Of a DNA stretch of 64,000 nt, positions 20,103 through 29,183 are shown in pieces. Position numbers and translations under genes: made by a program. Positions within the stretch are counted from its first letter, which is position 1, and each line of letters starts with the position of its first letter. The DNA is from Acinetobacter baylyi DSM 14961 = CIP 107474. Its GTDB lineage: Bacteria; Pseudomonadota; Gammaproteobacteria; Pseudomonadales; Moraxellaceae. The stretch lies in assembly GCF_000368685.1 (NCBI RefSeq), contig NZ_KB849626.1, forward strand, positions 124,001 through 188,000, in the 5' to 3' direction. A model generated the notes under the pieces. That model saw nothing but the letters and a program-made list of their open reading frames with translations, had not been told where the DNA came from and made no database searches.

Positions 20103-21089
20103 GTGCTAAATCGTATTTCATTGCGTCAAATACAATATTTTGTTGCCACTGCTGAAAGTGGCAGCATTATCATTGCCTCTGAAAAAATTCATGTTTCTTC
20201 TCCTTCCATTTCAGCCGCGATTGCGCATATAGAATCAGAACTTCAGGCACAACTATTTATTCGCCAGCATGCCAAAGGGTTAATTTTGACCGATATTGGT
20301 GAAAAGGTGATGCAGGAGTGCAAGGTGCTTCTGAGTCAGGCAGATAATCTTTACGCACTGGTTGCAGACTTTTCTGGTTCAGTACGAGGGCCGTTGAAAC
20401 TTGGTTGTTTTACAGCATTTGCGCCGATGATTCATGCTGAGGTCATTCAGGGATTTTGTAACTTATATAAAAATGTAACGCTGAATGTTTCTGAAGACGA
20501 TCAAATGGTGCTGATGAATCGTTTAATCCGTAATGAACTGGATGTAGCGCTTACCTATGATTTAAATCTGGATGATGATTTGATTAACTTTGAATCACTG
20601 GCGATTTTACCGCCGCATGTTCTGGTCAGCGAATCCCACCCATTAGCACAGAACAGTGCTGTGACATTAGAGGAATTGACAGAACTGCCGATGGTGCTCT
20701 TAGACATGCCATATAGTAATGATTATTTTATTTCATTATTTAGAAAGTATAAATTAAGTCCCAAAGTCACTCATTCTTCCCGGCATGTCGATGTTGTTCG
20801 CTCTATGGTCGCGAATAATTTGGGCTACACCATTTTAAATGTAAGGCCAAAAAACAATTATTCATTAGATGGTAAGCGTTTGGTGCGGTTACGGATCGCG
20901 GGTTCACATCGTCCTATGCATATTGGCCTGGCAACTGCAAAAAATGCCACATTAAACACGGTGGCACAGGCATTTATTAGCCGCTGTCGTGCTTTTATTT
21001 CCAATCATTATATTTCAGGCATGACCGATGCCCATTTCTTTGACCCACATATTAAATCTCATGCACTCGATGTTCAGGAACCTGAGTAG
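20103..21089 (+). CDS. LysR-family transcriptional regulator
   Basis: A 328-residue LysR-type regulator. The winged helix at residues 1-65 reads ISLRQIQYFVATAESGSI then VSSPSISAAIAHIESELQAQLFIRQ. The effector-binding domain spans about 90-300 with GPLKLGCFTAFAP at its start. The start is GTG. Unusually for LysR genes it is not divergent from its targets but lies inside the operon: 36 bp behind DUF1028 and directly abutting the M20 peptidase gene, whose ATG follows the stop codon without a gap. It is the natural candidate to control the whole cluster. The C-terminal tail of about 25 residues is longer than usual. Confidence 0.9.
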   Translation: MLNRISLRQIQYFVATAESGSIIIASEKIHVSSPSISAAIAHIESELQAQLFIRQHAKGLILTDIGEKVMQECKVLLSQADNLYALVADFSGSVRGPLKLGCFTAFAPMIHAEVIQGFCNLYKNVTLNVSEDDQMVLMNRLIRNELDVALTYDLNLDDDLINFESLAILPPHVLVSESHPLAQNSAVTLEELTELPMVLLDMPYSNDYFISLFRKYKLSPKVTHSSRHVDVVRSMVANNLGYTILNVRPKNNYSLDGKRLVRLRIAGSHRPMHIGLATAKNATLNTVAQAFISRCRAFISNHYISGMTDAHFFDPHIKSHALDVQEPE

Positions 21090-22229
21090 ATGAATAAGCA
21101 GATTAGAAGTTTAGCGTTATTGGAACGGTTGATTGCATTTGATACGACATCTTATAAAAGTAATATCGAACTGATTGATGATGTAAAGCAGATCTTTGAA
21201 CAACATCAAATCTATGTGCAGCTTAACTTCAATCAGGACAGAACCAAAGCCAACTTATTTGCCAGTACAGGCCCAGAAAATGAAGCTGGCATTTTACTTT
21301 CAGGGCATTCTGATGTGGTTCCAGTAACTGGACAACAATGGGATACGCCTGCCTTTAATGCTGTGATTAAAGATGATCATGTGTATGGTCGTGGTACAGC
21401 AGATATGAAAGGTTTTTTGGCCTGTGCCATCAATGCAATGTTGGATGCTTCACAGTGTCAGCTGAAAAGACCATTACAGTTATGTATTTCTTATGATGAA
21501 GAAATTGGCTGTATTGGGGTAAGAGGAATTTTGGAACATTTATCCGAAAATTTAATACCTCCACTGGTGTGTGTCATCGGTGAGCCAACCATGATGCAGA
21601 TGGCACTTGCCCATAAAGGTAAAACCGTTTATCAGGCTCGTTGCTGTGGTGAAGAGGGGCATTCTGCCTTGGCGCCACGTTTTGTCAACGCGATTCATGT
21701 CGCAGGTCACCTGATTCAATCCTTACAACAGACTCAGCAGTATATCGCGTTACAAGGCCAGCAGGATCAGGGTTACGACATCCCTTATACCACGATTCAT
21801 GTGGGTAAAATTGCAGGTGGAACCGCTTTAAACATTGTTCCAAATCAATGCATTGTGGATTATGAAATTCGAAACTTGGCTGAGGACAGTAGTACCAACA
21901 TTCAAAATTTGATCTTTGACAAAATCAGTGAAGAATATCAATCCCATATTGAAATCAAGCAAGTCAATGAATATCCAGGACTAAAAACATCACCGACTGT
22001 ACAGGCGGTTGAGTTTATTCAGCAACTTCTTCCTGTTGATACGACACAGACCAATATTTCGTTTGGGACAGAAGGTGGGCTGTTTCAAAGTGCCATGAAT
22101 TGTCCTGTGATTGTTTGTGGGCCAGGGGATATCGCGGTGGCTCACAAGCCAAATGAATATGTCTCACTGGCGCAGTTGCGACAATGTGAAATATTTTTAG
22201 AAAAATTAGTGACCACTATTACGGTCTAA
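21090..22229 (+). CDS. ArgE-like M20 family deacylase
   Basis: A 379-residue zinc amidohydrolase of the M20/ArgE type, the family that includes acetylornithine deacetylase and succinyl-diaminopimelate desuccinylase. Metal-site motifs are all visible: GHSDVVPV with His73 and Asp75, the YGRGTADMKG bridging Asp near 108, the catalytic YDEEIGCIG Glu pair near 142, and GEPT. A dimerisation domain begins around AHKGKTVYQARCCGEEGHSA. It is not the arginine-biosynthetic copy by context, since its neighbours are a LysR regulator and an amino acid ABC transporter. It probably removes an acyl group from a catabolic intermediate; the substrate is unknown. Confidence 0.88.
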   Translation: MNKQIRSLALLERLIAFDTTSYKSNIELIDDVKQIFEQHQIYVQLNFNQDRTKANLFASTGPENEAGILLSGHSDVVPVTGQQWDTPAFNAVIKDDHVYGRGTADMKGFLACAINAMLDASQCQLKRPLQLCISYDEEIGCIGVRGILEHLSENLIPPLVCVIGEPTMMQMALAHKGKTVYQARCCGEEGHSALAPRFVNAIHVAGHLIQSLQQTQQYIALQGQQDQGYDIPYTTIHVGKIAGGTALNIVPNQCIVDYEIRNLAEDSSTNIQNLIFDKISEEYQSHIEIKQVNEYPGLKTSPTVQAVEFIQQLLPVDTTQTNISFGTEGGLFQSAMNCPVIVCGPGDIAVAHKPNEYVSLAQLRQCEIFLEKLVTTITV

Positions 22230-22242
22230 ATGATTAGCTCTG

Positions 22243-22267
22243 GATCATGCTGCCAGACAGCATGATC
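22243..22267 (+). terminator. Hairpin after the M20 deacylase gene
   Basis: GATCATGCTG (22243-22252) and CAGCATGATC (22258-22267) form a perfect 10-bp stem with a 5-nt loop. Only a weak T stretch follows, so it may be an attenuator or mRNA-stability element rather than a full terminator. Confidence 0.5.
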
Positions 22268-22415
22268 TTGCGGGACGCTCTATTTTCATCAATTCATTGT
22301 ACAAATGTCTTCATTTGAATATATCGGCACGATTTTATTTTTTCTAGGATAAGAAACGCGTATCCGCATTCGGTTGAGCCATCGCTTTAAATTTTTAATA
22401 GACTTACTTCACTTT

Positions 22416-22451
22416 TTCAAAATTACTTATTGTGCCAATTTCCGTTATAAC
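22416..22451 (+). promoter_or_regulatory. Promoter of the fused ABC transporter gene, shared element A
   Basis: The 13-mer TTCAAAATTACTT (22416-22428) ends in a -35-like TTACTT, and a -10 box TATAAC lies at 22446-22451, 17 bp away. The same 13-mer with the same 17-bp distance to TATAAC occurs before the second substrate-binding protein gene (26835-26870). The shared part upstream of -35 may be an activator site for the cluster's LysR protein. Confidence 0.6.
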
Positions 22452-22489
22452 AAAAGCATTAAATGAGCGTTTTAGTGTAGAGGTACCAT

Positions 22490-24007
22490 ATGGAGTTTGA
22501 TTGGACATATACCTTAGGGTTACTGTTAAACAAAAATTTTTGGATGGCAACGTGGACAGTCATTGAGCTGAGTATTTTGGTCTGGCTCATTGGAATTCTA
22601 TTGGGTTTTGTCTTGGCCTTTGCAAAGCAATCCAGCTTTAAGCCTCTTGCATGGATGAGCGGTACGTATATCTGGTTTTTTAGAAGTTTACCTTTATTGG
22701 TCTTGCTGGTTTTTGTCTATAACTTACCCCAAATTTTTCCTGCATCCAGCGTAGTTTTGGCATCTCCATTTTTAGCGGGTTTAATTGCGATGACTTTAAG
22801 TGAGGCCGCCTATATTGCAGAAATTCATCGTGGTGGTCTGACCTCAATTACCAAAGGCCAAATTGAAGCAGGCAAAGCGTTGGGGATGAAATCTCTGGGT
22901 ATCCAGCGTTTTATTGTGATTCCTCAAGCATTTCGAGTGGCACTTCCTTCTTTAGCCAATGAATACGTATCGATTGTTAAACTGACTTCATTGGTTTCAG
23001 TGATTTCACTGACAGAGATTTTATTGGTTGGACAGCGTCTATATACGCAAAATTTTCTGGTACTTGAAACCATGCTGGCTGTTGCCTTCTATTACGTTTT
23101 AATTGTGACCGTGTTTGGTTGGTTAATTCAATGGTTCGAGCATAAAATTGATGTGACCAATCGAAAGCCAGGTTTGTTAAATGAACTTGATCCTTTAAAT
23201 AAGCTACCGAATATTTCCAATGCATCAATTAGTGTTCGTAAAATAATCGTACCTGAACGTCAGGGTGAGTTTGCACTCGAAGCAATCAATATACATAAAG
23301 CATATGGCGACCATGAAGTACTCAAAGGGATTGATCTTAAAGTACGCTGGGGGGAAGTGATTTCGATTATTGGCCCATCCGGGTCAGGTAAAACCACCTT
23401 TATTCGTACACTGAATGGTCTGGAATCTTTAAATCGTGGAACGATTAATTTACTCGGTCAGCCGTTTCTTAAAGATGATGTGCTCACCGAAGACTCGCCT
23501 GAATATAAAAATCAGATTGTGCGTGTCGGAATGGTGTTTCAAAGCTTTAATTTATTTCCACATAAAACCATTCTGGAAAATGTCATGCTTGCCCCGAACT
23601 ATCACAAAATGGGCAGTACCTTAGAAAATAAAGTCACGGCTTTGGCGATGCTAGATAAGGTGGGAATGAAACAACATGCTTATAAATATCCTCATCAACT
23701 CTCTGGCGGGCAACAACAGCGTGTTGCGATTGCACGTGCACTTGCGATGAAGCCATCGATTATTTTATTTGATGAGCCTACTTCTGCGCTAGATCCTGAG
23801 CTGGTCAATGAGGTGTTAAAAGTGATTGAGGAGCTGGCCCAGGAAGGCTTGACGATGATTATTGTGACGCATGAAATGAGTTTTGCTTTTAAAGTTTCAG
23901 ATCGTGTCATGTTTATGGAAAATGGTCATGTCGTGGCTGAGGATACCCCAGAAGTCTTATTAAATTCATCAAATGAACGTTTAAAGCAGTTTATGCATAA
24001 AGTTTAG
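22490..24007 (+). CDS. Fused permease/ATP-binding protein of a polar amino acid ABC transporter
   Basis: A 505-residue fusion of two normally separate subunits. Residues 1-225 are a HisM/GlnP-type permease with about five membrane segments and the EAA loop (GQIEAGKALGMKSLG). Residues about 255-505 are the ATPase, with Walker A GPSGSGKTT near 296, the LSGGQQQRVAIARAL signature near 403, Walker B IILFDEPTSALDPE, and the H-loop THEMSF. The complex probably works as a homodimer with a separate lipoprotein binding protein, of which two are encoded nearby (24202 and 26911). The family carries polar amino acids and opines; the actual ligand is unknown. A ribosome site AGAGGT lies 7 bp before the ATG. 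Confidence 0.9.
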   Translation: MEFDWTYTLGLLLNKNFWMATWTVIELSILVWLIGILLGFVLAFAKQSSFKPLAWMSGTYIWFFRSLPLLVLLVFVYNLPQIFPASSVVLASPFLAGLIAMTLSEAAYIAEIHRGGLTSITKGQIEAGKALGMKSLGIQRFIVIPQAFRVALPSLANEYVSIVKLTSLVSVISLTEILLVGQRLYTQNFLVLETMLAVAFYYVLIVTVFGWLIQWFEHKIDVTNRKPGLLNELDPLNKLPNISNASISVRKIIVPERQGEFALEAINIHKAYGDHEVLKGIDLKVRWGEVISIIGPSGSGKTTFIRTLNGLESLNRGTINLLGQPFLKDDVLTEDSPEYKNQIVRVGMVFQSFNLFPHKTILENVMLAPNYHKMGSTLENKVTALAMLDKVGMKQHAYKYPHQLSGGQQQRVAIARALAMKPSIILFDEPTSALDPELVNEVLKVIEELAQEGLTMIIVTHEMSFAFKVSDRVMFMENGHVVAEDTPEVLLNSSNERLKQFMHKV

Positions 24008-24049
24008 CTATTCTGCGATGTGACCACGGTTTTAGACTTATTTTCATAT

Positions 24050-24077
24050 AAAGGCCATTTTTCTTGATGGCTTTTTT
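24050..24077 (+). terminator. Terminator after the ABC transporter gene
   Basis: GCCAT (24054-24058) pairs with ATGGC (24067-24071), extended by AAA/TTT across a one-base bulge, and followed by six T. Confidence 0.55.
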
Positions 24078-24201
24078 GATGTGTGCAGTCATCGATTGGA
24101 TTAAGATTTTATTAAGAACTAGATCAGTAAATACAAATTATCAAACGCGAAAAATCACCTATATTGGATCTTAGGCGATTACATAACTCAGGTGAAAAGA
24201 G

Positions 24202-25047
24202 ATGAAAATGAAAGGGGCATTTACAGTAAGTTTGCTGGTAAGTAGCTTGATGCTGACTGCGTGTTCTAAAGGCACAGAGCAAAGCCATACGACGACGCAA
24301 GACACTGCCAAAAAAACAACATTAAACGTAGGCTCGGATATGACCTTTCCGCCTTATGAATATTTGGAGGATGGAAAACCTAAAGGCGTTGATGTCGAAA
24401 TTATGGCAAAAATAGCAGAAAGCGATGGCTCCTATCAACCGAACTGGATCGATACCCGTTGGGCGAATCTCATCCCTGGTCTGAAAGGTAAAAAGTTTGA
24501 TGTGCTATTTTCTTCGATGTACATCACCAAAGAGCGTTTACAACAAATTGACATGATCCCCTATTATAAAACTGACATTGCATTGTTGGTTCGTGGTGAT
24601 TCTACTTTAAATCCAAAAGGGCCTGATGATTTATGTGGAACTGTGGTTGGAACGATGAAAGGGACTGCTTTTGCAACACAACTACAGGAGATTTCGGAAA
24701 AACGTTGCGTGGCTAAAGGTAAAGCAGAAATTAAGGTCAGAGAATTTGAAAGCTCACCTCAAACCACACAATCTTTACTGGCTCATGCTGTTGATATTCA
24801 GTATGACGATGCAGCAGTAATGGCGAATGCGGTAAAAAATCTAGGCAGTAAAGTTAAAGTGACCTCAACTGAATCATTCTATCCAATTTTAGGTGGAATT
24901 GGTGTTCGCAAAGGTGACACTGAAACCTATAAAAAAATCGAAGATGGTTTAAATAAAATCAAGGCTTCTGGTGAGTATCACAAGATTCTGGCGGCACATG
25001 GCTTACAAGAGCCTACGGCAGATGATATTGCGAAATTAATGAAATAA
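24202..25047 (+). CDS. Substrate-binding lipoprotein of polar amino acid ABC transporter (copy 1)
   Basis: A 281-residue SBP_bac_3 (cluster 3) binding protein. The signal peptide ends in the lipobox LTAC with the lipid-anchored Cys near residue 21. The ligand-binding start motif VGSDMTFPPYEYLEDGKPKG and the hinge GVDVEIMAKIAE are typical. Two further cysteines (DDLCGT, KRCVAKGK) probably form a disulphide and are also present in the paralogue at 26911. It lies downstream of the fused permease-ATPase and 26 bp before a PhyH-type dioxygenase gene, so it should deliver the compound that these enzymes oxidise. The ligand is unknown. Confidence 0.9.
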   Translation: MKMKGAFTVSLLVSSLMLTACSKGTEQSHTTTQDTAKKTTLNVGSDMTFPPYEYLEDGKPKGVDVEIMAKIAESDGSYQPNWIDTRWANLIPGLKGKKFDVLFSSMYITKERLQQIDMIPYYKTDIALLVRGDSTLNPKGPDDLCGTVVGTMKGTAFATQLQEISEKRCVAKGKAEIKVREFESSPQTTQSLLAHAVDIQYDDAAVMANAVKNLGSKVKVTSTESFYPILGGIGVRKGDTETYKKIEDGLNKIKASGEYHKILAAHGLQEPTADDIAKLMK

Positions 25048-25073
25048 CATCTGATACGAAGAGGATAAATTCA

Positions 25074-25943
25074 ATGCTAACTCAAGAACAAATCCAGCAA
25101 TTTCATCAGAATGGTTATCTGGTCGTAGAAAATGTAATCCAGCAGGATGAATTGAACCAGTTGCGTCAACAACTGGAAGCTTGGGTTGAAGAAAGTTGTC
25201 AATATGATCAAGCTTGGGGAACAACCTTAGATGGTCGTTCAAGGTTCGATATCGATCCAGCAGATCATAGCCCTGAGCATCCCTCTTTGCGACGGGTCAG
25301 TTCACCGACAGAAATTTCTGAAGCATATTACAAAACGGCTCTGCAATCGAAAATGGCAGAAATGGCTGGACAACTTATTGGTGGAAATGGGACCAAATTT
25401 CACCACAGTAAAATTAACGCTAAATTGCCACATACGAGTACCACTGTAAAATGGCATCAAGATTTTCCTTTTACCCCACATACCAATGATGACATGATCA
25501 CGGCGTTACTCATGGTGGGAGAGGTGACTCAAGATAATGGTCCTTTACAGGTGATTTCTGGAAGTCATCAAGGGCCTATCTACGATCATTGGCAGGATGG
25601 GCGTTTTACAGGAAAGGTCGAAGCAGAAATAGAGGCGCAGCAGTGTCAGAATTATGAATCTTGCATTGGTCCAGCAGGATCAGTCTGTTTTATGCATACA
25701 CGATTATTGCATGCTTCTGGTGCTAACCTGACTGAGTTGCCGCGTTATTTATATATTGCAGTGTATGCGGCTGAAGATGCGATGCCATTATCTGATAATC
25801 CATTACCAAGTGAGCATGAAGGTTATCTGGTTTATGGTGATTTAAGTGGAACTGTTCGTATGACACCAAATCAGCTTAAGCTTCCACAAAAACCAAAAGG
25901 AGCCTCATTTTTTGTACAGCAAGCGGGTCTGGAAATGGGCTAA
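25074..25943 (+). CDS. Phytanoyl-CoA dioxygenase (PhyH) family Fe(II)/2-oxoglutarate oxygenase, copy 1
   Basis: A 289-residue non-haem iron oxygenase of the PhyH superfamily, which hydroxylates or demethylates small molecules with 2-oxoglutarate and O2. It begins with the family's FHQNGYLVVENVI segment. The facial triad reads HQD (in VKWHQDFPF) near residue 128 and a distal His (LLHASGANLTELPRY) near 214, with the 2-oxoglutarate-binding Arg in the same motif. The start has a GAGGA ribosome site. It is co-transcribed with the substrate-binding protein upstream (26 bp gap) and stops before a 14-bp palindrome. The substrate is presumably the imported amino-acid-like compound; ectoine hydroxylase belongs to the same family, but no ectoine genes are near. 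Confidence 0.87.
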   Translation: MLTQEQIQQFHQNGYLVVENVIQQDELNQLRQQLEAWVEESCQYDQAWGTTLDGRSRFDIDPADHSPEHPSLRRVSSPTEISEAYYKTALQSKMAEMAGQLIGGNGTKFHHSKINAKLPHTSTTVKWHQDFPFTPHTNDDMITALLMVGEVTQDNGPLQVISGSHQGPIYDHWQDGRFTGKVEAEIEAQQCQNYESCIGPAGSVCFMHTRLLHASGANLTELPRYLYIAVYAAEDAMPLSDNPLPSEHEGYLVYGDLSGTVRMTPNQLKLPQKPKGASFFVQQAGLEMG

Positions 25944-25978
25944 ATAAAAAAATGCAAAGCATCCATCATCAAACCATA

Positions 25979-26008
25979 AGTTAAATCGAAGCGTGCTTCG
26001 ATTTAACT
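25979..26008. terminator. Perfect 14-bp palindrome between convergent genes
   Basis: AGTTAAATCGAAGC (25979-25992) and GCTTCGATTTAACT (25995-26008) are perfectly complementary around a 2-nt centre. It sits exactly between the PhyH gene and the minus-strand aldolase gene and probably ends both transcripts, though neither side has a strong T run. Confidence 0.6.
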
Positions 26009-26020
26009 ATTTCTAAGCAC

Positions 26021-26746
26021 TTAATCCATGAAACTCGGATCTTCTTTCATTAAAATAATTTTCATCTCTTCAAAATGTGCCAGAGAATAATCATCAATTT
26101 TTTCCCAGTCTTTTGCTGTTTTTTCAGCGATATCATCATCTAGAACACTGAGCTCTTGCCCTGTCGCATAAGCATTGACTAGGAGTTGACTGGCACGCTC
26201 TATGGTATACATATCATCAAAAGCAATGCCGATCTTATGTGAACTGACAATCACACCATGATTTCCCATCAGTAAACGATTTTTGTCTTGGAGGAGTTGA
26301 GCCAAACGTTGACCTTCGGCGCGCTGGTCGGCCATACCCGAATAATTAAAATCATAAGCTACGCGTTGGAAATAGCGCGCACTATTTTGGTCTATGGGTA
26401 AAATTTCAGGATTCTTTAAACACGAAAGTGTGGTGGTATAAATAGGGTGTAAATGCATGACCACACGAATGTCTGGACGCATGCTATGAATCTGGCCGTG
26501 AATGGTCCATGCAGTTGAATCAATCTCACCCCGATTAAAACTTTGTGGATCATCTGCATCAACCAAAACCAGATCACTGGCTTTAATACGAGAAAAATGC
26601 ATCCATTTGGGATTGAGAAGAAACTTTTTTCCATCCTCTGAAACTGCCGCACTAAAGTGATTGGCAACACCTTCATGTAAACCCAGTTTTGCACATGCAC
26701 GGAAGGCCGCTGCTAAGTCTATTCGGATTTGTTGTTCATTTAACAT
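26021..26746 (-). CDS. Class II aldolase/adducin family protein
   Basis: A 241-residue protein of the class II aldolase/adducin family, whose members (fuculose-1-phosphate aldolase, ribulose-5-phosphate epimerase and related decarboxylases) use a metal held by three histidines. HLHP in VVMHLHPIYTT near residue 103 supplies two ligands and NHGVIV near 165 the third. The N-terminal GVANHFSAAV segment is typical. It is divergent from the second substrate-binding protein gene and convergent with the first PhyH gene, and is thus embedded in the catabolic cluster. It may cleave or decarboxylate a hydroxylated intermediate produced by the PhyH oxygenases; that is inference. Confidence 0.85.
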   Translation of the reverse strand: MLNEQQIRIDLAAAFRACAKLGLHEGVANHFSAAVSEDGKKFLLNPKWMHFSRIKASDLVLVDADDPQSFNRGEIDSTAWTIHGQIHSMRPDIRVVMHLHPIYTTTLSCLKNPEILPIDQNSARYFQRVAYDFNYSGMADQRAEGQRLAQLLQDKNRLLMGNHGVIVSSHKIGIAFDDMYTIERASQLLVNAYATGQELSVLDDDIAEKTAKDWEKIDDYSLAHFEEMKIILMKEDPSFMD

Positions 26747-26834
26747 TGGTTCATCTCATGATTGATTTAGATGAAAGTCTATGACTTTTTACTTGAGTTT
26801 TTGCATCGCATTTTTTGGAGTAATGACTAGGAAT

Positions 26835-26870
26835 TTCAAAATTACTTTCTGAAAAAATCTCACGTATAAC
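26835..26870 (+). promoter_or_regulatory. Promoter of the second binding-protein gene, shared element B
   Basis: TTCAAAATTACTT (26835-26847), 17 bp, then TATAAC (26865-26870). Both sequence and spacing match the element before the fused ABC gene at 22416-22451. It lies about 40 bp before the GTG start of the second substrate-binding protein gene. Confidence 0.6.
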
Positions 26871-26910
26871 TCATCCTAAGCGGATTAAATTTTTATTACT
26901 GGAGTTAAGC

Positions 26911-27774
26911 GTGAGAGTAAATCCAACGGTCAAACGATTAATCATCGGTGCTTGTGTGATATCAAGCTTAGTTGCCTGTAGTCAGAGTGAAAATCATAAA
27001 GACATGACCTCCAAAGGAGATACATCACCACAGGCTTCTGGAACAACCTACCACATTGGTAGCGATATTACCTTTCCACCATTTGAATATATGGAAAATG
27101 ATCAGCCCGCTGGTTTTGATATCGATATTGCACATAAAATTTTTGAGAAAACGGGCGATCAAATTAAGTTTGTAGATACACGTTTTTCCAATTTGATTAC
27201 AGGACTTGAAGCCAAAAAATTTGATCTGGTTTTTTCGGGTCTTTATATCACGCCTGAACGTATGAAAAAAGTCGACATGGTGCCGTACTACATGACACGT
27301 GAAGCATTGCTGTCTTTAGTGGGTTCAACCTATCAACCTAAAGTACGAGATGAATTATGTGGTAAAACGATTTCCTCACAAAAAGGTTCGATTTTTCCTC
27401 AACAACTCCATCAAATCTCAGATGAAAGCTGCGTTGCCAAAGGTAAGCCACCGATTACTGTTAGAGAGTTTGAAACCTCTCCACAGGCGGTTCAGGCATT
27501 ACTGGCTAAAGCAGTTGATGCACATTATGACGATCTCAGTGTCGCTAAAAGCACCGTAGACAAGCTCAAAGGACGTGTTGCCATTAGTTCGACAGATACT
27601 TTCTTTCCTGTTCTTGGTGGTATTGCTGTGCGTAAAGGAGATACTCCAATGTACAACAAACTTAAACAGGGCCTCGAAGAAATGAAAAAATCTGGTGAAT
27701 ATGCGGCCTTGATCGAGAAGTATAACTTACAACCACTTACAGATGCAGACATTGAGAAATATATGCCGAAGTAA
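26911..27774 (+). CDS. Substrate-binding lipoprotein of polar amino acid ABC transporter (copy 2)
   Basis: A 287-residue SBP_bac_3 lipoprotein, clearly paralogous to the protein at 24202. It has the same lipobox pattern (LVAC), IGSDITFPPFEYMENDQPAG at the start of the mature domain, LYITPERMKKVDMVPYY, and the two spaced cysteines DELCGK and ESCVAKGK. It starts with GTG preceded by GGAG. No second permease is adjacent, so both binding proteins probably dock on the fused permease-ATPase at 22490, widening its ligand range. The next gene, a porin, begins 67 bp downstream and is likely in the same transcript. Confidence 0.9.
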   Translation: MRVNPTVKRLIIGACVISSLVACSQSENHKDMTSKGDTSPQASGTTYHIGSDITFPPFEYMENDQPAGFDIDIAHKIFEKTGDQIKFVDTRFSNLITGLEAKKFDLVFSGLYITPERMKKVDMVPYYMTREALLSLVGSTYQPKVRDELCGKTISSQKGSIFPQQLHQISDESCVAKGKPPITVREFETSPQAVQALLAKAVDAHYDDLSVAKSTVDKLKGRVAISSTDTFFPVLGGIAVRKGDTPMYNKLKQGLEEMKKSGEYAALIEKYNLQPLTDADIEKYMPK

Positions 27775-27841
27775 TTCAGCATTGACAGCGCTCAATTCAA
27801 TATTTGTATTTCATACATCATCACGTTTCATGGGGAAAACA

Positions 27842-29002
27842 ATGTTAAAGAAAACGTTATTGTGTACAGCATTAAGCATGACATTCTGTATGTCCGTAAA
27901 TGCAGCAGATTTAAGTGTGGGTGATCCTAAATCTGATCTGGGTGAATTGTCTGTATCAGGATTTTTAAGAGCAAAATATCAGGATAAAGACTGGTCTTCA
28001 AACGATCATAAATTGACGTTTGATGCGGCACGTATCAATTTAGATTATGCCTCACCCCATATTTTTGGTCATGTCGAATATCGCTGTTATCAATTTTCCA
28101 AGTTGTGTGATTTCGCGCCTCTGGTCGATAGCTATGTCGGCTATAAGTTTAACGAAAACAATCAGGTTCAGGTCGGCCTGCAAACGGTTCCTTTTGGACC
28201 AGCACGATTTTGGGAAAGTAACAACTACGGCGGTGTTGTTACACAAATTGGTTTAGAAGATGTGCATAACTTAGGCGCCAGCTATAAGTTTAAAGCGACG
28301 CCATCGACGACACTTGATTTGGCGTACTTCAATCGTGATGGTGGTAGTTATCATGGTAGTAGCAAGGATTCAAGCCGTTATACATCCAACTATGTACAAC
28401 CCGAAGATAGCAGTCAGACTTACTTACAAGAAAAAAATATGTGGGTAGGCCGTATTAGTCAGGACTTGCCATTGCATGATCAACACTGGAAAAGCTCAGT
28501 GGGCGCCTCCTACTGGACGTCTGATATTGAAAATAAAACCAATGGGCTAGAGGGTAGTCGTAAGGCTTGGTCTGTATTTACATCGATTAGTTATGACCAG
28601 TTGGCTTTAAGTTTAGTGGGTGGACAAAACAAGATTGATAATAAAGATCCGATAAATCCTAATATTTCTGTAATGGGCTCATTTGATGACAATTATCTGG
28701 TGGCGAATAAAGGTAATTTTTATACCGCAGACCTGAGTTATAAATTTAAGCATGTGGGCAAATTGGATGCCATCACCTTGTATGGAATGTATAGTAAATA
28801 TCAGAAATCAGTATCGGAATTTAAAGACTCTGAACGTAATATTCTGGGGATGGCGATAGATTATAAGAAATTGACGTTTATTACCGAATATATCATGGGT
28901 AAAAATGACTTCCTAATTGGTGGTACAGATCAATCCTATGCGGCTGGTGATACAACTGGAAGAAATAATCTTCTGAATTTACAAATGATTTATCATTTCT
29001 AA
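27842..29002 (+). CDS. Outer-membrane porin of the catabolic cluster
   Basis: A 386-residue predicted outer-membrane beta barrel. The signal peptide MLKKTLLCTALSMTFCMSVNAA is followed by regular amphipathic strands (SVSGFLRAKYQ, LTFDAARINLDYASPHIFGHVEYR, NNQVQVGLQTVPFGPARFW), and the protein ends in a terminal Phe (LNLQMIYHF). I chose the ATG at 27842 because it gives a clean signal peptide; the frame is open further upstream. Two cysteines near residue 83-90 may form a loop disulphide. It lies directly behind the second binding-protein gene, so it probably lets the cluster's substrate across the outer membrane. It is not related to the Omp33-36-type porins elsewhere in the window. Confidence 0.8.
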   Translation: MLKKTLLCTALSMTFCMSVNAADLSVGDPKSDLGELSVSGFLRAKYQDKDWSSNDHKLTFDAARINLDYASPHIFGHVEYRCYQFSKLCDFAPLVDSYVGYKFNENNQVQVGLQTVPFGPARFWESNNYGGVVTQIGLEDVHNLGASYKFKATPSTTLDLAYFNRDGGSYHGSSKDSSRYTSNYVQPEDSSQTYLQEKNMWVGRISQDLPLHDQHWKSSVGASYWTSDIENKTNGLEGSRKAWSVFTSISYDQLALSLVGGQNKIDNKDPINPNISVMGSFDDNYLVANKGNFYTADLSYKFKHVGKLDAITLYGMYSKYQKSVSEFKDSERNILGMAIDYKKLTFITEYIMGKNDFLIGGTDQSYAAGDTTGRNNLLNLQMIYHF

Positions 29003-29025
29003 ATCTCCTAAACTGTTCCATCTTT

Positions 29026-29054
29026 TGCATTAAGTCTACCGCGGGCTTAATGCA
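29026..29054 (+). terminator. Hairpin after the porin gene
   Basis: TGCATTAAG (29026-29034) pairs with CTTAATGCA (29046-29054) around an 11-nt loop. A T run is missing, so termination is uncertain. Confidence 0.45.
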
Positions 29055-29183
29055 TGACTTCAAAACAGATCTAGCTTTTATTTTAAATGTATTGATTGAT
29101 CTGCTTACTTTTTTAATTCCTGAATGGGGAAAAAGTTTACCGCATTAAAGATATTTAAAATTTAAGCGTTGGAGTAAGAAAAT

